A DNA stretch of 9,063 nucleotides, taken from Ignavibacteriaceae bacterium. GTDB taxonomy: Bacteria; Bacteroidota; Ignavibacteria; Ignavibacteriales; Ignavibacteriaceae. The notes under the pieces were generated by a model, which was not told the origin of the DNA, ran no database searches, and saw only the letters and a program-made list of their open reading frames with translations. Position 1 is the first letter of the stretch; every line of letters starts with the position of its first letter. The stretch lies in assembly GCA_026193755.1 (NCBI GenBank), contig JAPHUI010000068.1, positions 1 through 9,063 on the forward strand, given 5' to 3'. Shown here piece after piece: positions 1-6,487 of the stretch. The position numbers were made by a program, and so were the translations under genes.

Positions 1-878
1 ATTTCAAGTTCATATACCAGCTTTCTTGTCAGTCGTGCGTTTTTAGAACCAGTTAAAACGTCTGATAAAATATCCAGAGCCGAATCATCTTTACTGAATG
101 CTTTTGGTGAATGCCAGGCAAGATAAATTCTTTCAAGATTTACATTATCCTCAAATACAAGCATTTTGTTTTCGTTGAGGTGAGGCAACTTATTAATTAT
201 TTCCGAAGGGGTTCCATTATTTTTTATTTCACCGAAATATTTTTCAATCAACAATTTAGTTCTATTGACATCAATATTTCCGGCGATAACAATAGTTGAA
301 TTTGCGGGAGAATAATATTGCTTAAAAAATGATCTTACATCTTCTATCGTGTAACTTTCAATATCATTATAGAATCCTATCGTTGGCCAGCTGTATGGGT
401 GTTCATCAGGGTAAAGATTAGAAACCAATTTTTCCCATGCTAATCCGTAAGGTTGGTTATCGTATCTTTCTAAACGTTCGTTTAGTACAACACTTTTCTG
501 GTTATCTAGTTTTACCTGGTCAAGGGAATCGAGAAAGAATCCCATCCTGTCGGATTCAAGCCAGAGTGGAAGCTCAAGCTCATTGGATGGAAGTTTTTCA
601 AAGAAATTAGTTCTATCAAAACTTGTTGAGGCATTTAGCGTTCCACCGGCTTCCTGGATATATCTGAAATGCATTTCTTTGGGAATATTTTTCGAACCCT
701 GGAACATCATATGTTCAAAAAGGTGAGCGAGTCCAGTTTTACCTCTAACTTCATTTGCCGAACCGACTTTGTACCAAATGTTGACTGCAACAAGTGGGAC
801 ACTCTTAATTTTATTAAGTATCACCTCCAGCCCGTTCGGAAGAGAGTATCTTATATAAGGAATGTTTAACAGGTTCAT
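1..878 (-). CDS. M16 family zinc metallopeptidase (insulinase/pitrilysin type), N-terminal part
   Basis: Reading the minus strand from the ATG at 878 gives 292 codons, open to the window edge, so the C-terminal part and stop are missing. The protein begins like a single-unit M16 peptidase: a first beta strand containing SLPNGLEVIL (residues 12-21), then the inverted zinc motif HLFEH (52-56: zinc ligands H52 and H56, catalytic E55). The third zinc ligand is probably E134 in VVLNE, at the spacing typical of the family. The segment GGTLNASTSFDRTNFF (78-93) is also typical. All active-site residues are present, so it should be an active zinc peptidase and not an inactive partner subunit. Family members cut peptides or process proteins. 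There is no signal peptide, which suggests a cytoplasmic location. The start is firm: an in-frame TAA lies at 921-923 and no other start codon comes between. No Shine-Dalgarno sequence is visible. The natural substrate cannot be told from the sequence. Confidence 0.93.
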   Translation of the reverse strand, partial: MNLLNIPYIRYSLPNGLEVILNKIKSVPLVAVNIWYKVGSANEVRGKTGLAHLFEHMMFQGSKNIPKEMHFRYIQEAGGTLNASTSFDRTNFFEKLPSNELELPLWLESDRMGFFLDSLDQVKLDNQKSVVLNERLERYDNQPYGLAWEKLVSNLYPDEHPYSWPTIGFYNDIESYTIEDVRSFFKQYYSPANSTIVIAGNIDVNRTKLLIEKYFGEIKNNGTPSEIINKLPHLNENKMLVFEDNVNLERIYLAWHSPKAFSKDDSALDILSDVLTGSKNARLTRKLVYELE

Positions 879-887
879 GAATTTATT

Positions 888-905
888 ACTGATGAAACTA
901 TCAGT
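888..905 (-). repeat. Small inverted repeat just ahead of the M16 start codon
   Basis: ACTGAT (888-893) and ATCAGT (900-905) form a perfect 6-bp stem with a 6-base loop. On the minus strand it ends 9 bases before the M16 start codon, in the place where a Shine-Dalgarno sequence would lie. It could affect translation initiation, but a stem this short is expected by chance in DNA of this composition. Confidence 0.3.
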
Positions 906-952
906 CTTACAAAAATTTTTTTATAAAAAATTTACTTAAAAACATTAAAAAA

Positions 953-983
953 TAGAAAAAAAGAGTGATTTTGAACAATCACT
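953..983 (-). terminator. Possible weak intrinsic terminator or attenuator in the M16 leader (minus strand)
   Basis: A perfect 7-bp stem, AGTGATT (964-970) and AATCACT (977-983), encloses a 6-base loop. Read on the minus strand it is followed at once by CTTTTTTTC, which is the form of a Rho-independent terminator. No minus-strand gene ends nearby, since the gene to the right (the TonB receptor) is on the plus strand. The hairpin therefore lies 86 bases upstream of the M16 start codon. It could attenuate M16 transcription if the promoter is further out, or block antisense transcription. The stem has only two G-C pairs, so it is weak. Confidence 0.35.
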
Positions 984-1160
984 TATTAAATAAATATTAA
1001 TTTTTAACAAACCACTTGAATTCATCACGAATATACCAAATATTTGTCTGTATTAATTAAAAACTTTTTCATTCAGGGTGGGATAGAACAAGTTGAGGGC
1101 AATATTGAGTTTCCACTTTCATTTCTTAATTAACTACAAATCTAATTCACAAACAAATCT

Positions 1161-1168
1161 AGGAGAAG
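1161..1168 (+). promoter_or_regulatory. Shine-Dalgarno site of the TonB-receptor gene
   Basis: AGGAGAAG ends 4 bases before the ATG at 1173 and is a near-ideal match to the 16S rRNA tail. It fixes the receptor start codon, and it stands out because most other genes in the window have no such site. Confidence 0.85.
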
Positions 1169-1172
1169 ATTT

Positions 1173-3938
1173 ATGAAAAAAATCTACGCCATTTCTATTG
1201 CACTTGCTCTCCTTGTTTCGTTTGCAACTTTAGCCCAAACCTATAACATAACGGGTAAAGTTACAGATGGTTCAAATGGAGAGACGCTTATCGGTGCTAA
1301 TATCTTTCTGAAAGGAACGTCCTGGGGCGCTGCTTCAGATGCAAATGGAAATTATTCCATAACTGCAAGGCCGGGTTCATATACAATAACCTGCAGCTAT
1401 ATCGGCTACGAAAAAGTCGAAAAAGATATAGAAGTAAACGGCGATATGACCCTGAACTTTAGTCTTAAAGAGTACCAGTTTACTCTTAGTGTAACTGTAA
1501 TCTCTGACAGAGCTAAGGAAAGGGAAACGCCTGTTGCATTTACAAATATTGATAAAAAACAAATGGAATTCAATCTTGGTTCTAGAGATATTCCACTTGT
1601 TCTCAATACCGCACCATCGGTTTTTGCGACAGATCAGGGCGGTGGTCCAGGTGATGCCCGTATAAATGTTCGCGGTTTTAACCAGAGAAACGTGGGAATA
1701 ATGATAAATGGTATCCCGATAAATGATATGGAAAACGGTTGGGTTTACTGGTCGAACTGGGATGGTTTGGGTGATGCTACCTCTTCAATCCAGTTACAAA
1801 GAGGATTAAGTTCTGTTACTTTAGCTACACCATCTATAGGTGGTACTATAAATGTTATTACGGATCCAACGCAACATAAAGCCGGTGCATATTTTAGAAA
1901 CGAATTTGGCACTGGGAATTTTCACAAACAAACTTTTTTCGGTCACACTGGATTGGTTGATGAAAAATTTGCTATGAGCATTGGTGGAGTAAGAAAAGTC
2001 GGAGACGGTATTGTTGATCGAGCTTGGACAGATGCCTGGGCATATTATATGGGTATGGCTTATCAGATTAATAACAGCAACAGGTTAGAGCTTTATGCAA
2101 TGGGTGCACCACAGCAGCACGGACAAAGGCGTTGGAAATTAAATGCTGCAAACTTCAGTCATGAACTGGCCAGGAAATTGGGTTATACAGAAGATATTTT
2201 AAATGATCCTCTGTATGCTGACCAAGGTACTCTTTATAATTCAAACTGGAGTGGTGTGAGCACTTCATACACAGGAATGCAGTGGCAAAGGTCTTATTGG
2301 AATAGTAATTTAAACCAGAGATATAATCCTGCATTTATTAATGAAAGTCAAAATTATTACCACAAACCTTTAGTTAATTTAAACTGGTACTCTCAGTTCT
2401 CTGATAAATTCAGTCTATACTCAACAGTTTACTATTCCGGTGGACAAGGTGGTGGAACGGGTACTTTCGGAAGTTTGGCTTATAATTACGATCTCAAACA
2501 AAGAGTTATTGATTATGATGCAACTATTGCACGAAACATAGCTAATATTGATACTACAGATGGAACTAGTTCCTCAAGAGGCATTTTGAGAAATAGTGTT
2601 AATACACAATGGACAATCGGTGCAATTTCAAAAGCTTTTTACAAAACTTCTGACGCTTTCACATTATCTTTTGGAATTGATGCAAGGTACGCTGAAATTG
2701 AGCATTTTAGGGAAGTGAGAGACCTGCTTGGCGGTGATTATTATGTATTCACCGGAAATGAATTTGAAGGTCCCGCTGATTATCGCAAGTTATTAGGAGA
2801 TAGAATAGATTATAATAATACTAATACTGTGAATTGGTTAGGTGGTTATGTACAGGGTGAATATACTAAAGATAAATATACTGTTTATGGTACTGCTGGA
2901 TATTCTATGATAAAATATGATTACGTAGATCACTTTAGAACAGCCGACACTCTTAGTAATGGAAATCCTGATATTAATAGTGGCGAATTAAATTTAGTCA
3001 GTGATTGGATTGGCGGATATCAATTTAAAGGCGGTGCAAGTTTCAGAGCTACAAATGATGTTCAATTATATTTTAATGGTGGTTATGTTTCGCAAGTTCC
3101 AATTTTTGACCAGGTCATTAGTGATGTAGATGCTAAGTTCGTTGAGAATCAGACAAACAATAAATTCTTATCGTTTGAACTGGGAACAAGAACAACATTT
3201 GCAAATAATAGAGTTGCTTTGAATGCTAATCTCTATTATACTCAATGGATGGACAGATCCACAGATAGATTAATTGAAGATGTTAACACCGGAGAGGAAA
3301 GATTAATTAGATTACAAGGCATCGACTCCCGTCATATGGGTTTTGAACTTGATGCAGCAGCACAACCGGTAAAATGGATTAAGTTTGATGCAGCTTTTAG
3401 TTATGGAATGTGGGAGTACACTGATGACGTAAACGGAACTTACATTATTGATTTTGCTACAGGTCAATCTGAACAATACAGATTCTTTATCAAAGACCTT
3501 AAGGTTGGTGATGCACCGCAAATGCAATTATCGGCTGCTGTAACGCTTATACCTGTTCCGGGACTTCAGGCTCAATTAGTCTGGCGATTATATGATAATT
3601 ATTATTCTGATTTTGATCCTTTCAGCCGAATAGATTCTGTGGAAGTAATGGAAAATGGTGGTAAAGCTCCACAGGTATGGCAAGTACCATCTTATAATAT
3701 ATTCGATCTCAACTTTTCGTATTATATTCCAGCAAAAGTTGCTGGTGCGAATGTAGTTCTATTTGCACATGTCTTTAACATATTCAACGAATTGTATGTT
3801 CAAGATGCTGTAGATAATAGCCAATATAATGGTTATACAGGTAACGATGAGGAGTTGGGAACACACCGTGCGGATGATGCTGAAATTTATCCTGGACTCC
3901 CCACTACATTCAATCTTGGCTTTAGTATAACACTTTAA
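1173..3938 (+). CDS. TonB-dependent outer-membrane receptor with N-terminal carboxypeptidase-regulatory-like domain
   Basis: This complete 921-residue protein should form an outer-membrane beta-barrel that imports a ligand using energy passed on by TonB. Residues 1-21 are a signal peptide (MKKIYAISIA followed by a hydrophobic run, cut near TLA-Q). Residues about 24-100 form a CarboxypepD_reg-like beta-sandwich (ITGKVTDGSNGETLIGANI, then GAASDANGNYSI), common in Bacteroidota receptors. The plug domain spans about 115-230, with INVRGFNQRNVGIMINGIPI (164-183) and the plug end SIGGTINVIT. The rest, rich in Tyr, Trp and Asn, fits a 22-strand barrel, with a C-terminal strand ending FNLGFSITL. The last residue is Leu, where Phe is more usual. 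The start is set by a strong Shine-Dalgarno site, and the gene ends at a hairpin terminator. No SusD-like or other surface lipoprotein gene is adjacent, so nothing here supports a paired SusCD glycan importer. The substrate is unknown. Confidence 0.95.
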   Translation: MKKIYAISIALALLVSFATLAQTYNITGKVTDGSNGETLIGANIFLKGTSWGAASDANGNYSITARPGSYTITCSYIGYEKVEKDIEVNGDMTLNFSLKEYQFTLSVTVISDRAKERETPVAFTNIDKKQMEFNLGSRDIPLVLNTAPSVFATDQGGGPGDARINVRGFNQRNVGIMINGIPINDMENGWVYWSNWDGLGDATSSIQLQRGLSSVTLATPSIGGTINVITDPTQHKAGAYFRNEFGTGNFHKQTFFGHTGLVDEKFAMSIGGVRKVGDGIVDRAWTDAWAYYMGMAYQINNSNRLELYAMGAPQQHGQRRWKLNAANFSHELARKLGYTEDILNDPLYADQGTLYNSNWSGVSTSYTGMQWQRSYWNSNLNQRYNPAFINESQNYYHKPLVNLNWYSQFSDKFSLYSTVYYSGGQGGGTGTFGSLAYNYDLKQRVIDYDATIARNIANIDTTDGTSSSRGILRNSVNTQWTIGAISKAFYKTSDAFTLSFGIDARYAEIEHFREVRDLLGGDYYVFTGNEFEGPADYRKLLGDRIDYNNTNTVNWLGGYVQGEYTKDKYTVYGTAGYSMIKYDYVDHFRTADTLSNGNPDINSGELNLVSDWIGGYQFKGGASFRATNDVQLYFNGGYVSQVPIFDQVISDVDAKFVENQTNNKFLSFELGTRTTFANNRVALNANLYYTQWMDRSTDRLIEDVNTGEERLIRLQGIDSRHMGFELDAAAQPVKWIKFDAAFSYGMWEYTDDVNGTYIIDFATGQSEQYRFFIKDLKVGDAPQMQLSAAVTLIPVPGLQAQLVWRLYDNYYSDFDPFSRIDSVEVMENGGKAPQVWQVPSYNIFDLNFSYYIPAKVAGANVVLFAHVFNIFNELYVQDAVDNSQYNGYTGNDEELGTHRADDAEIYPGLPTTFNLGFSITL

Positions 3939-3964
3939 AGAGGTGTTAAAATTAGTCTGAAAAG

Positions 3965-3990
3965 AGGCTGCCTATTTGGCAGCCTTTTTT
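3965..3990 (+). terminator. Rho-independent terminator shared by the convergent TonB-receptor and lepB genes
   Basis: AGGCTGCC (3965-3972) and GGCAGCCT (3978-3985) form a perfect 8-bp, GC-rich stem around the loop TATTT, followed by a run of six T (3985-3990). It lies 26 bases after the receptor stop and 4 bases beyond the lepB stop on the other strand. Read on the minus strand it is followed by CTTTTC, so it probably also serves lepB, less efficiently. It is the clearest terminator in the window. Confidence 0.93.
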
Positions 3991-3993
3991 ATT

Positions 3994-4965
3994 TTAGTGC
4001 AGTAGTAATAGTACACGGTCTAAACGAATGGAACCTATTAGTTTAAATAATTGTGAGAAGGGAATATCCCGGTCCCAGGAAAAAAGAGTAATGAATGCTT
4101 GTCCGACTACCATATCTCTCGCAACCAGTCCCCAGAATCTGCTGTCTAAACTATCATCTCTATTATCACCCATCATAAAAAAATAATCTTTCTTAAATGT
4201 GTAAGATGAAACAGATGACCCTTTGATTGTTACTATCCCATTCTTTAAATCAACAACTCTTTCACCGTATTCACGATCTATAATTGTACGCCATTGTTCA
4301 ACATTATATCTGTTTAGCGGTATAGTCATGCCTTTCCTTGGTATTACCAGCGGACCATAGTTGTCTTCATTCCAGGGCATTCCTTTTGGAAAAATCCGCG
4401 GTTCGGCTACTCCCTTTGGAATTGGTTTAAGAAAACTACCGTATCTTCCTCTGTAATATTTAATGAAAGGTGGTCTCCAGAATTCTTTGCCGTTAACAAA
4501 AACTACTTTGTCTTTTATTTCTATTGTATCACCGGGTGTTCCGATACATCTTTTAACATAATTTACACCTCTCTCAGTCGCAAATAACTGATCTCTGTCC
4601 CCGGGAAACTCAAAAACCACGATCTCTTTAGCTTTAGGTTCTTTAAATGCTGGTAACCGAAAATATGGAATTTCTGTTTCAGTAAAAGGTATATACTTTG
4701 GCGAAGATGAGCCATAAATAAATTTGTTCACAAGTACAAAATCACCCACAAGTATAGTATCTTCCATTGAGCCGGTTGGGATCCTCGTATTCTGAATAAT
4801 AAAAGTAATTATAAAGAAAGCAGCAATTGCAGCCCAAAAAAGTTGTCTGAAAAACTCGATAACTTTTTCCTGGAAAGTTTCTGGTTTTTTTCTTTCCTTC
4901 TTTTTCCAGAATAAAAATTTCTTTGGTTCTTTTTGAGAATCTTTTCTTGTGGTGTCGTCGTTCAT
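3994..4965 (-). CDS. lepB: Signal peptidase I (leader peptidase, S26A)
   Basis: This serine protease of the inner membrane removes signal peptides from exported preproteins, including envelope proteins such as the neighbouring receptor. It has 323 residues. The N-terminus is cytoplasmic and highly basic (KKKERKK, 21-27), followed by one membrane segment at about 42-57. The catalytic motif is RIPTGSMEDTILVGD (61-75) with nucleophile S66. The general base is K138 in NYVKRCIGTPGD. The conserved box E, GDNRDDSLDSRFWG, is at 266-279. All catalytic residues are intact. About 125 residues separate the lysine from box E, so a large extra beta domain is present. The total is close to that of E. coli LepB (324), but with a single membrane segment. 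ATG at 4965 is the first usable start, with no Shine-Dalgarno site. It lies 97 bp downstream of the M23 gene on the same strand and may be co-transcribed with it. Confidence 0.96.
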   Translation of the reverse strand: MNDDTTRKDSQKEPKKFLFWKKKERKKPETFQEKVIEFFRQLFWAAIAAFFIITFIIQNTRIPTGSMEDTILVGDFVLVNKFIYGSSSPKYIPFTETEIPYFRLPAFKEPKAKEIVVFEFPGDRDQLFATERGVNYVKRCIGTPGDTIEIKDKVVFVNGKEFWRPPFIKYYRGRYGSFLKPIPKGVAEPRIFPKGMPWNEDNYGPLVIPRKGMTIPLNRYNVEQWRTIIDREYGERVVDLKNGIVTIKGSSVSSYTFKKDYFFMMGDNRDDSLDSRFWGLVARDMVVGQAFITLFSWDRDIPFSQLFKLIGSIRLDRVLLLLH

Positions 4966-5062
4966 ATTTTTATTTGAGTTAGAATGAGATGATACAAGTA
5001 ATTTTTAAAACGGTTTGAAATATACCTTCTTTAGAGGAAAATTAAAGCTCAAAATTGACTAT
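4966..5062 (-). other. Short gap between the M23 and lepB genes
   Basis: This 97-bp, AT-rich stretch has no open reading frame, no terminator-like hairpin and no convincing promoter. The absence of a terminator after the M23 gene makes read-through into lepB plausible. Confidence 0.5.
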
Positions 5063-6337
5063 CTAAACAGGTTTTTCAGAAAGATTGATCTCTATTTTGT
5101 TCAGTCTCTCTATTGTAGAATCTTTCACCGCTTCATACTCCGCTCTCAACTCTTTTTTAACAGGATGAGAAGGCGGCAGTTCAACTGTTAGCGGATTAAC
5201 CGGAGTGCCATTAATAAAGAACCTGTAATCCAGGTGAGGTCCGGTCGAAAGCCCGGAACTTCCTACATATCCAACAACTTTTCCTTGTTGGACACTTACA
5301 CCTTTTTTTATTCCTTTTGCAAAGCGTGAAAGATGCATATACATTGTTGTATACACAGAGTTATGTCTTATTTTTATATATCTGCCATTACCACCTTTAT
5401 AACCAGCTCCAATTACAACCCCGTCTCCTGTACTTCTTACAGGCGTTCCAACCGGTGCCGCATAATCAATTCCGAGATGAGGTCTGTGAGTTTTAAGAAT
5501 CGGATGAAGTCTGCTTCTGCTGAATCTTGAGCTTATTCTGCCAAACTCAAGCGGCGCCTTAAGAAAAGCTTTCCTTAGACTGTTTCCATTTTCATCAAAG
5601 TATTGAAACACACTATCCTGCATAAATGGGATTGCATAAAATTCTTTTCCTTCCTGGCAAAAATAGGCGGCTTTGATTTTACCTATTCCAATTAGATTAC
5701 TATCAACGTACATCTCATCATAAATAACTTTGAAATAATCTCCTTCCTGCAAATGATAAAAATCTATTTGCCAGGCAAAGATTTGCGAAAGCTTAACTGC
5801 AAGTTCAGGTGAAGCATCTGATTGCATTAGCGAAACGTAGAGTGAATGTTCTATGATAGCTGATTTTTCATTTTCTCTTATTGTTACTTCTTTTGTGCTT
5901 TCATATACATTCACAGAATCCATCAGATTAAATACAATAAAGTCTATTGGATTCTTTTCATAAACCAGGCATGCCAGAGAATTAAGTGAATCCTGTTTTG
6001 TAAATGTATAATAAGTATTACCAGCAATAATTTTTCTTTCGTCAATCACTTCTTTTGACTTATTCACAATCTGAAAAATGCTATCAGCTGCTACACCAAG
6101 ATTCAAAAAAATATCTGAAAGTGTTTCATATTTTTGAACTGAGAAGGATTGTTGCTCTAAAGAGTCGGAACAAAAACCGAATACATTATTTTTATGTTCT
6201 GTTACTTGTTCAGATGAAATTTCAGTTTTAGGGTCTGAGCACTTAATGAATGCTAAAAAAAGAAGGGATAGTAAAACTATGCTATTAGATTGATAGAATA
6301 ATCTGAATAATGTATTCGTTTTCTTACTTGTCTTCAC
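5063..6337 (-). CDS. Membrane-anchored M23 peptidoglycan endopeptidase, MepM/Csd3-like, with an HxD variant in the zinc motif
   Basis: This 424-residue protein has the layout of MepM (YebA) and Csd3 cell-wall hydrolases, which cut peptide cross-links in peptidoglycan during growth. An N-terminal hydrophobic segment (about 20-31) is followed by Cys33. Lys at -1 makes a poor lipobox, so it may be an uncleaved anchor. Residues about 60-110 look like the LysM-like/OapA module, and about 145-260 like the regulatory domain preceding the catalytic part in Csd3 (SLYVSLMQSD, FAWQIDFYHLQEGDYFKVIY). The catalytic M23 domain is about 262-385: RLHPILKTHRPHLGID supplies zinc ligands H287 and D291, and YMHLS supplies H335. 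The closing motif reads TGPHLDYRF, where most family members have GPHLHxE, so the usual third zinc ligand His is Asp370. A GTG start is used: an in-frame TGA lies directly before it and the first internal Met is residue 139. No Shine-Dalgarno site is seen. lepB follows on the same strand. Confidence 0.93.
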   Translation of the reverse strand: MKTSKKTNTLFRLFYQSNSIVLLSLLFLAFIKCSDPKTEISSEQVTEHKNNVFGFCSDSLEQQSFSVQKYETLSDIFLNLGVAADSIFQIVNKSKEVIDERKIIAGNTYYTFTKQDSLNSLACLVYEKNPIDFIVFNLMDSVNVYESTKEVTIRENEKSAIIEHSLYVSLMQSDASPELAVKLSQIFAWQIDFYHLQEGDYFKVIYDEMYVDSNLIGIGKIKAAYFCQEGKEFYAIPFMQDSVFQYFDENGNSLRKAFLKAPLEFGRISSRFSRSRLHPILKTHRPHLGIDYAAPVGTPVRSTGDGVVIGAGYKGGNGRYIKIRHNSVYTTMYMHLSRFAKGIKKGVSVQQGKVVGYVGSSGLSTGPHLDYRFFINGTPVNPLTVELPPSHPVKKELRAEYEAVKDSTIERLNKIEINLSEKPV

Positions 6338-6487
6338 TCAATAGTAGTAATTATTTAAAAATTTAACAAACTTAGTGCAAATAATAAAAGAAAACAATTT
6401 TCATTAAAAATTATTTAACATTTTCATGCAAATAATTTCTTCTATTAATATTAATATTTATTTTGAATTGAATTCAATTTTCATTTT
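6338..6487. other. Divergent promoter region between the M23 and DASS transporter genes
   Basis: This 150-bp stretch is extremely AT-rich and separates divergent start codons, so it should hold promoters for both genes. It contains two 14-bp perfect palindromes (6443-6456 and 6466-6479). No promoter can be picked with confidence because TATA-like words are everywhere. Confidence 0.5.
6466..6479. repeat. 14-bp perfect palindrome directly upstream of the DASS transporter start
   Basis: AATTGAATTCAATT is a perfect palindrome ending 8 bases before the ATG at 6488, where a Shine-Dalgarno site would normally be. A second perfect palindrome, TATTAATATTAATA, lies at 6443-6456 but is pure A/T and less informative. 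The first could be a repressor operator. Chance is a serious alternative given the base composition. Confidence 0.35.

Larger units (their letters stand above)
879..1172. other. Divergent intergenic region between the M16 and TonB-receptor genes
   Basis: This 294-bp, very AT-rich stretch separates two genes that point away from each other, so it must hold both promoters. It contains two small inverted repeats (888-905 and 964-983), listed separately, and the ribosome binding site of the receptor gene. No open reading frame of note and no RNA gene is recognised. A TTGAAT at about 1017 and a TATTTG at about 1038 could be promoter elements for the receptor, but their spacing (19 bp) and sequence are too poor to call. 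The stretch 1075-1105 is locally G-rich (GGGTGGGATAG, then TTGAGGGC), but I match it to no known riboswitch. Confidence 0.6.

Noticed and set aside
111..869. Plus-strand open frames at 111-299 and 669-869
   Set aside because: They lie antisense to the M16 peptidase, whose minus-strand translation shows a complete zinc motif and strong family resemblance; the plus-strand proteins look like nothing and have no ribosome binding sites.
905..1010. A/T-rich runs as a replication origin or attachment site
   Set aside because: There are no DnaA-box clusters, direct repeats, integrase or replication genes nearby; it is an ordinary AT-rich intergenic region.
1015..1044. Bacteroidota-type promoter (TTG with TAnnTTTG) ahead of the receptor gene
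   Set aside because: The nearest match, AATATTTG, misses a conserved base and the spacing to TTGAAT is 19 bp; not reliable in DNA this AT-rich.
1040..1172. Possible riboswitch in the receptor gene leader
   Set aside because: The G-rich patch shows no conserved core (for example a cobalamin or TPP box) and no strong stems, so there is nothing to support a named element.
1377..3527. Minus-strand open frames inside the TonB-receptor gene (1377-1562, 1406-1606, 3312-3527)
   Set aside because: They are antisense shadows of well-conserved receptor sequence and have no start signals or recognisable product.
5333..5530. Plus-strand 65-codon frame opposite the M23 domain
   Set aside because: It overlaps the conserved catalytic domain on the other strand, and its Cys/Ser/Ile-rich product has no recognisable features.
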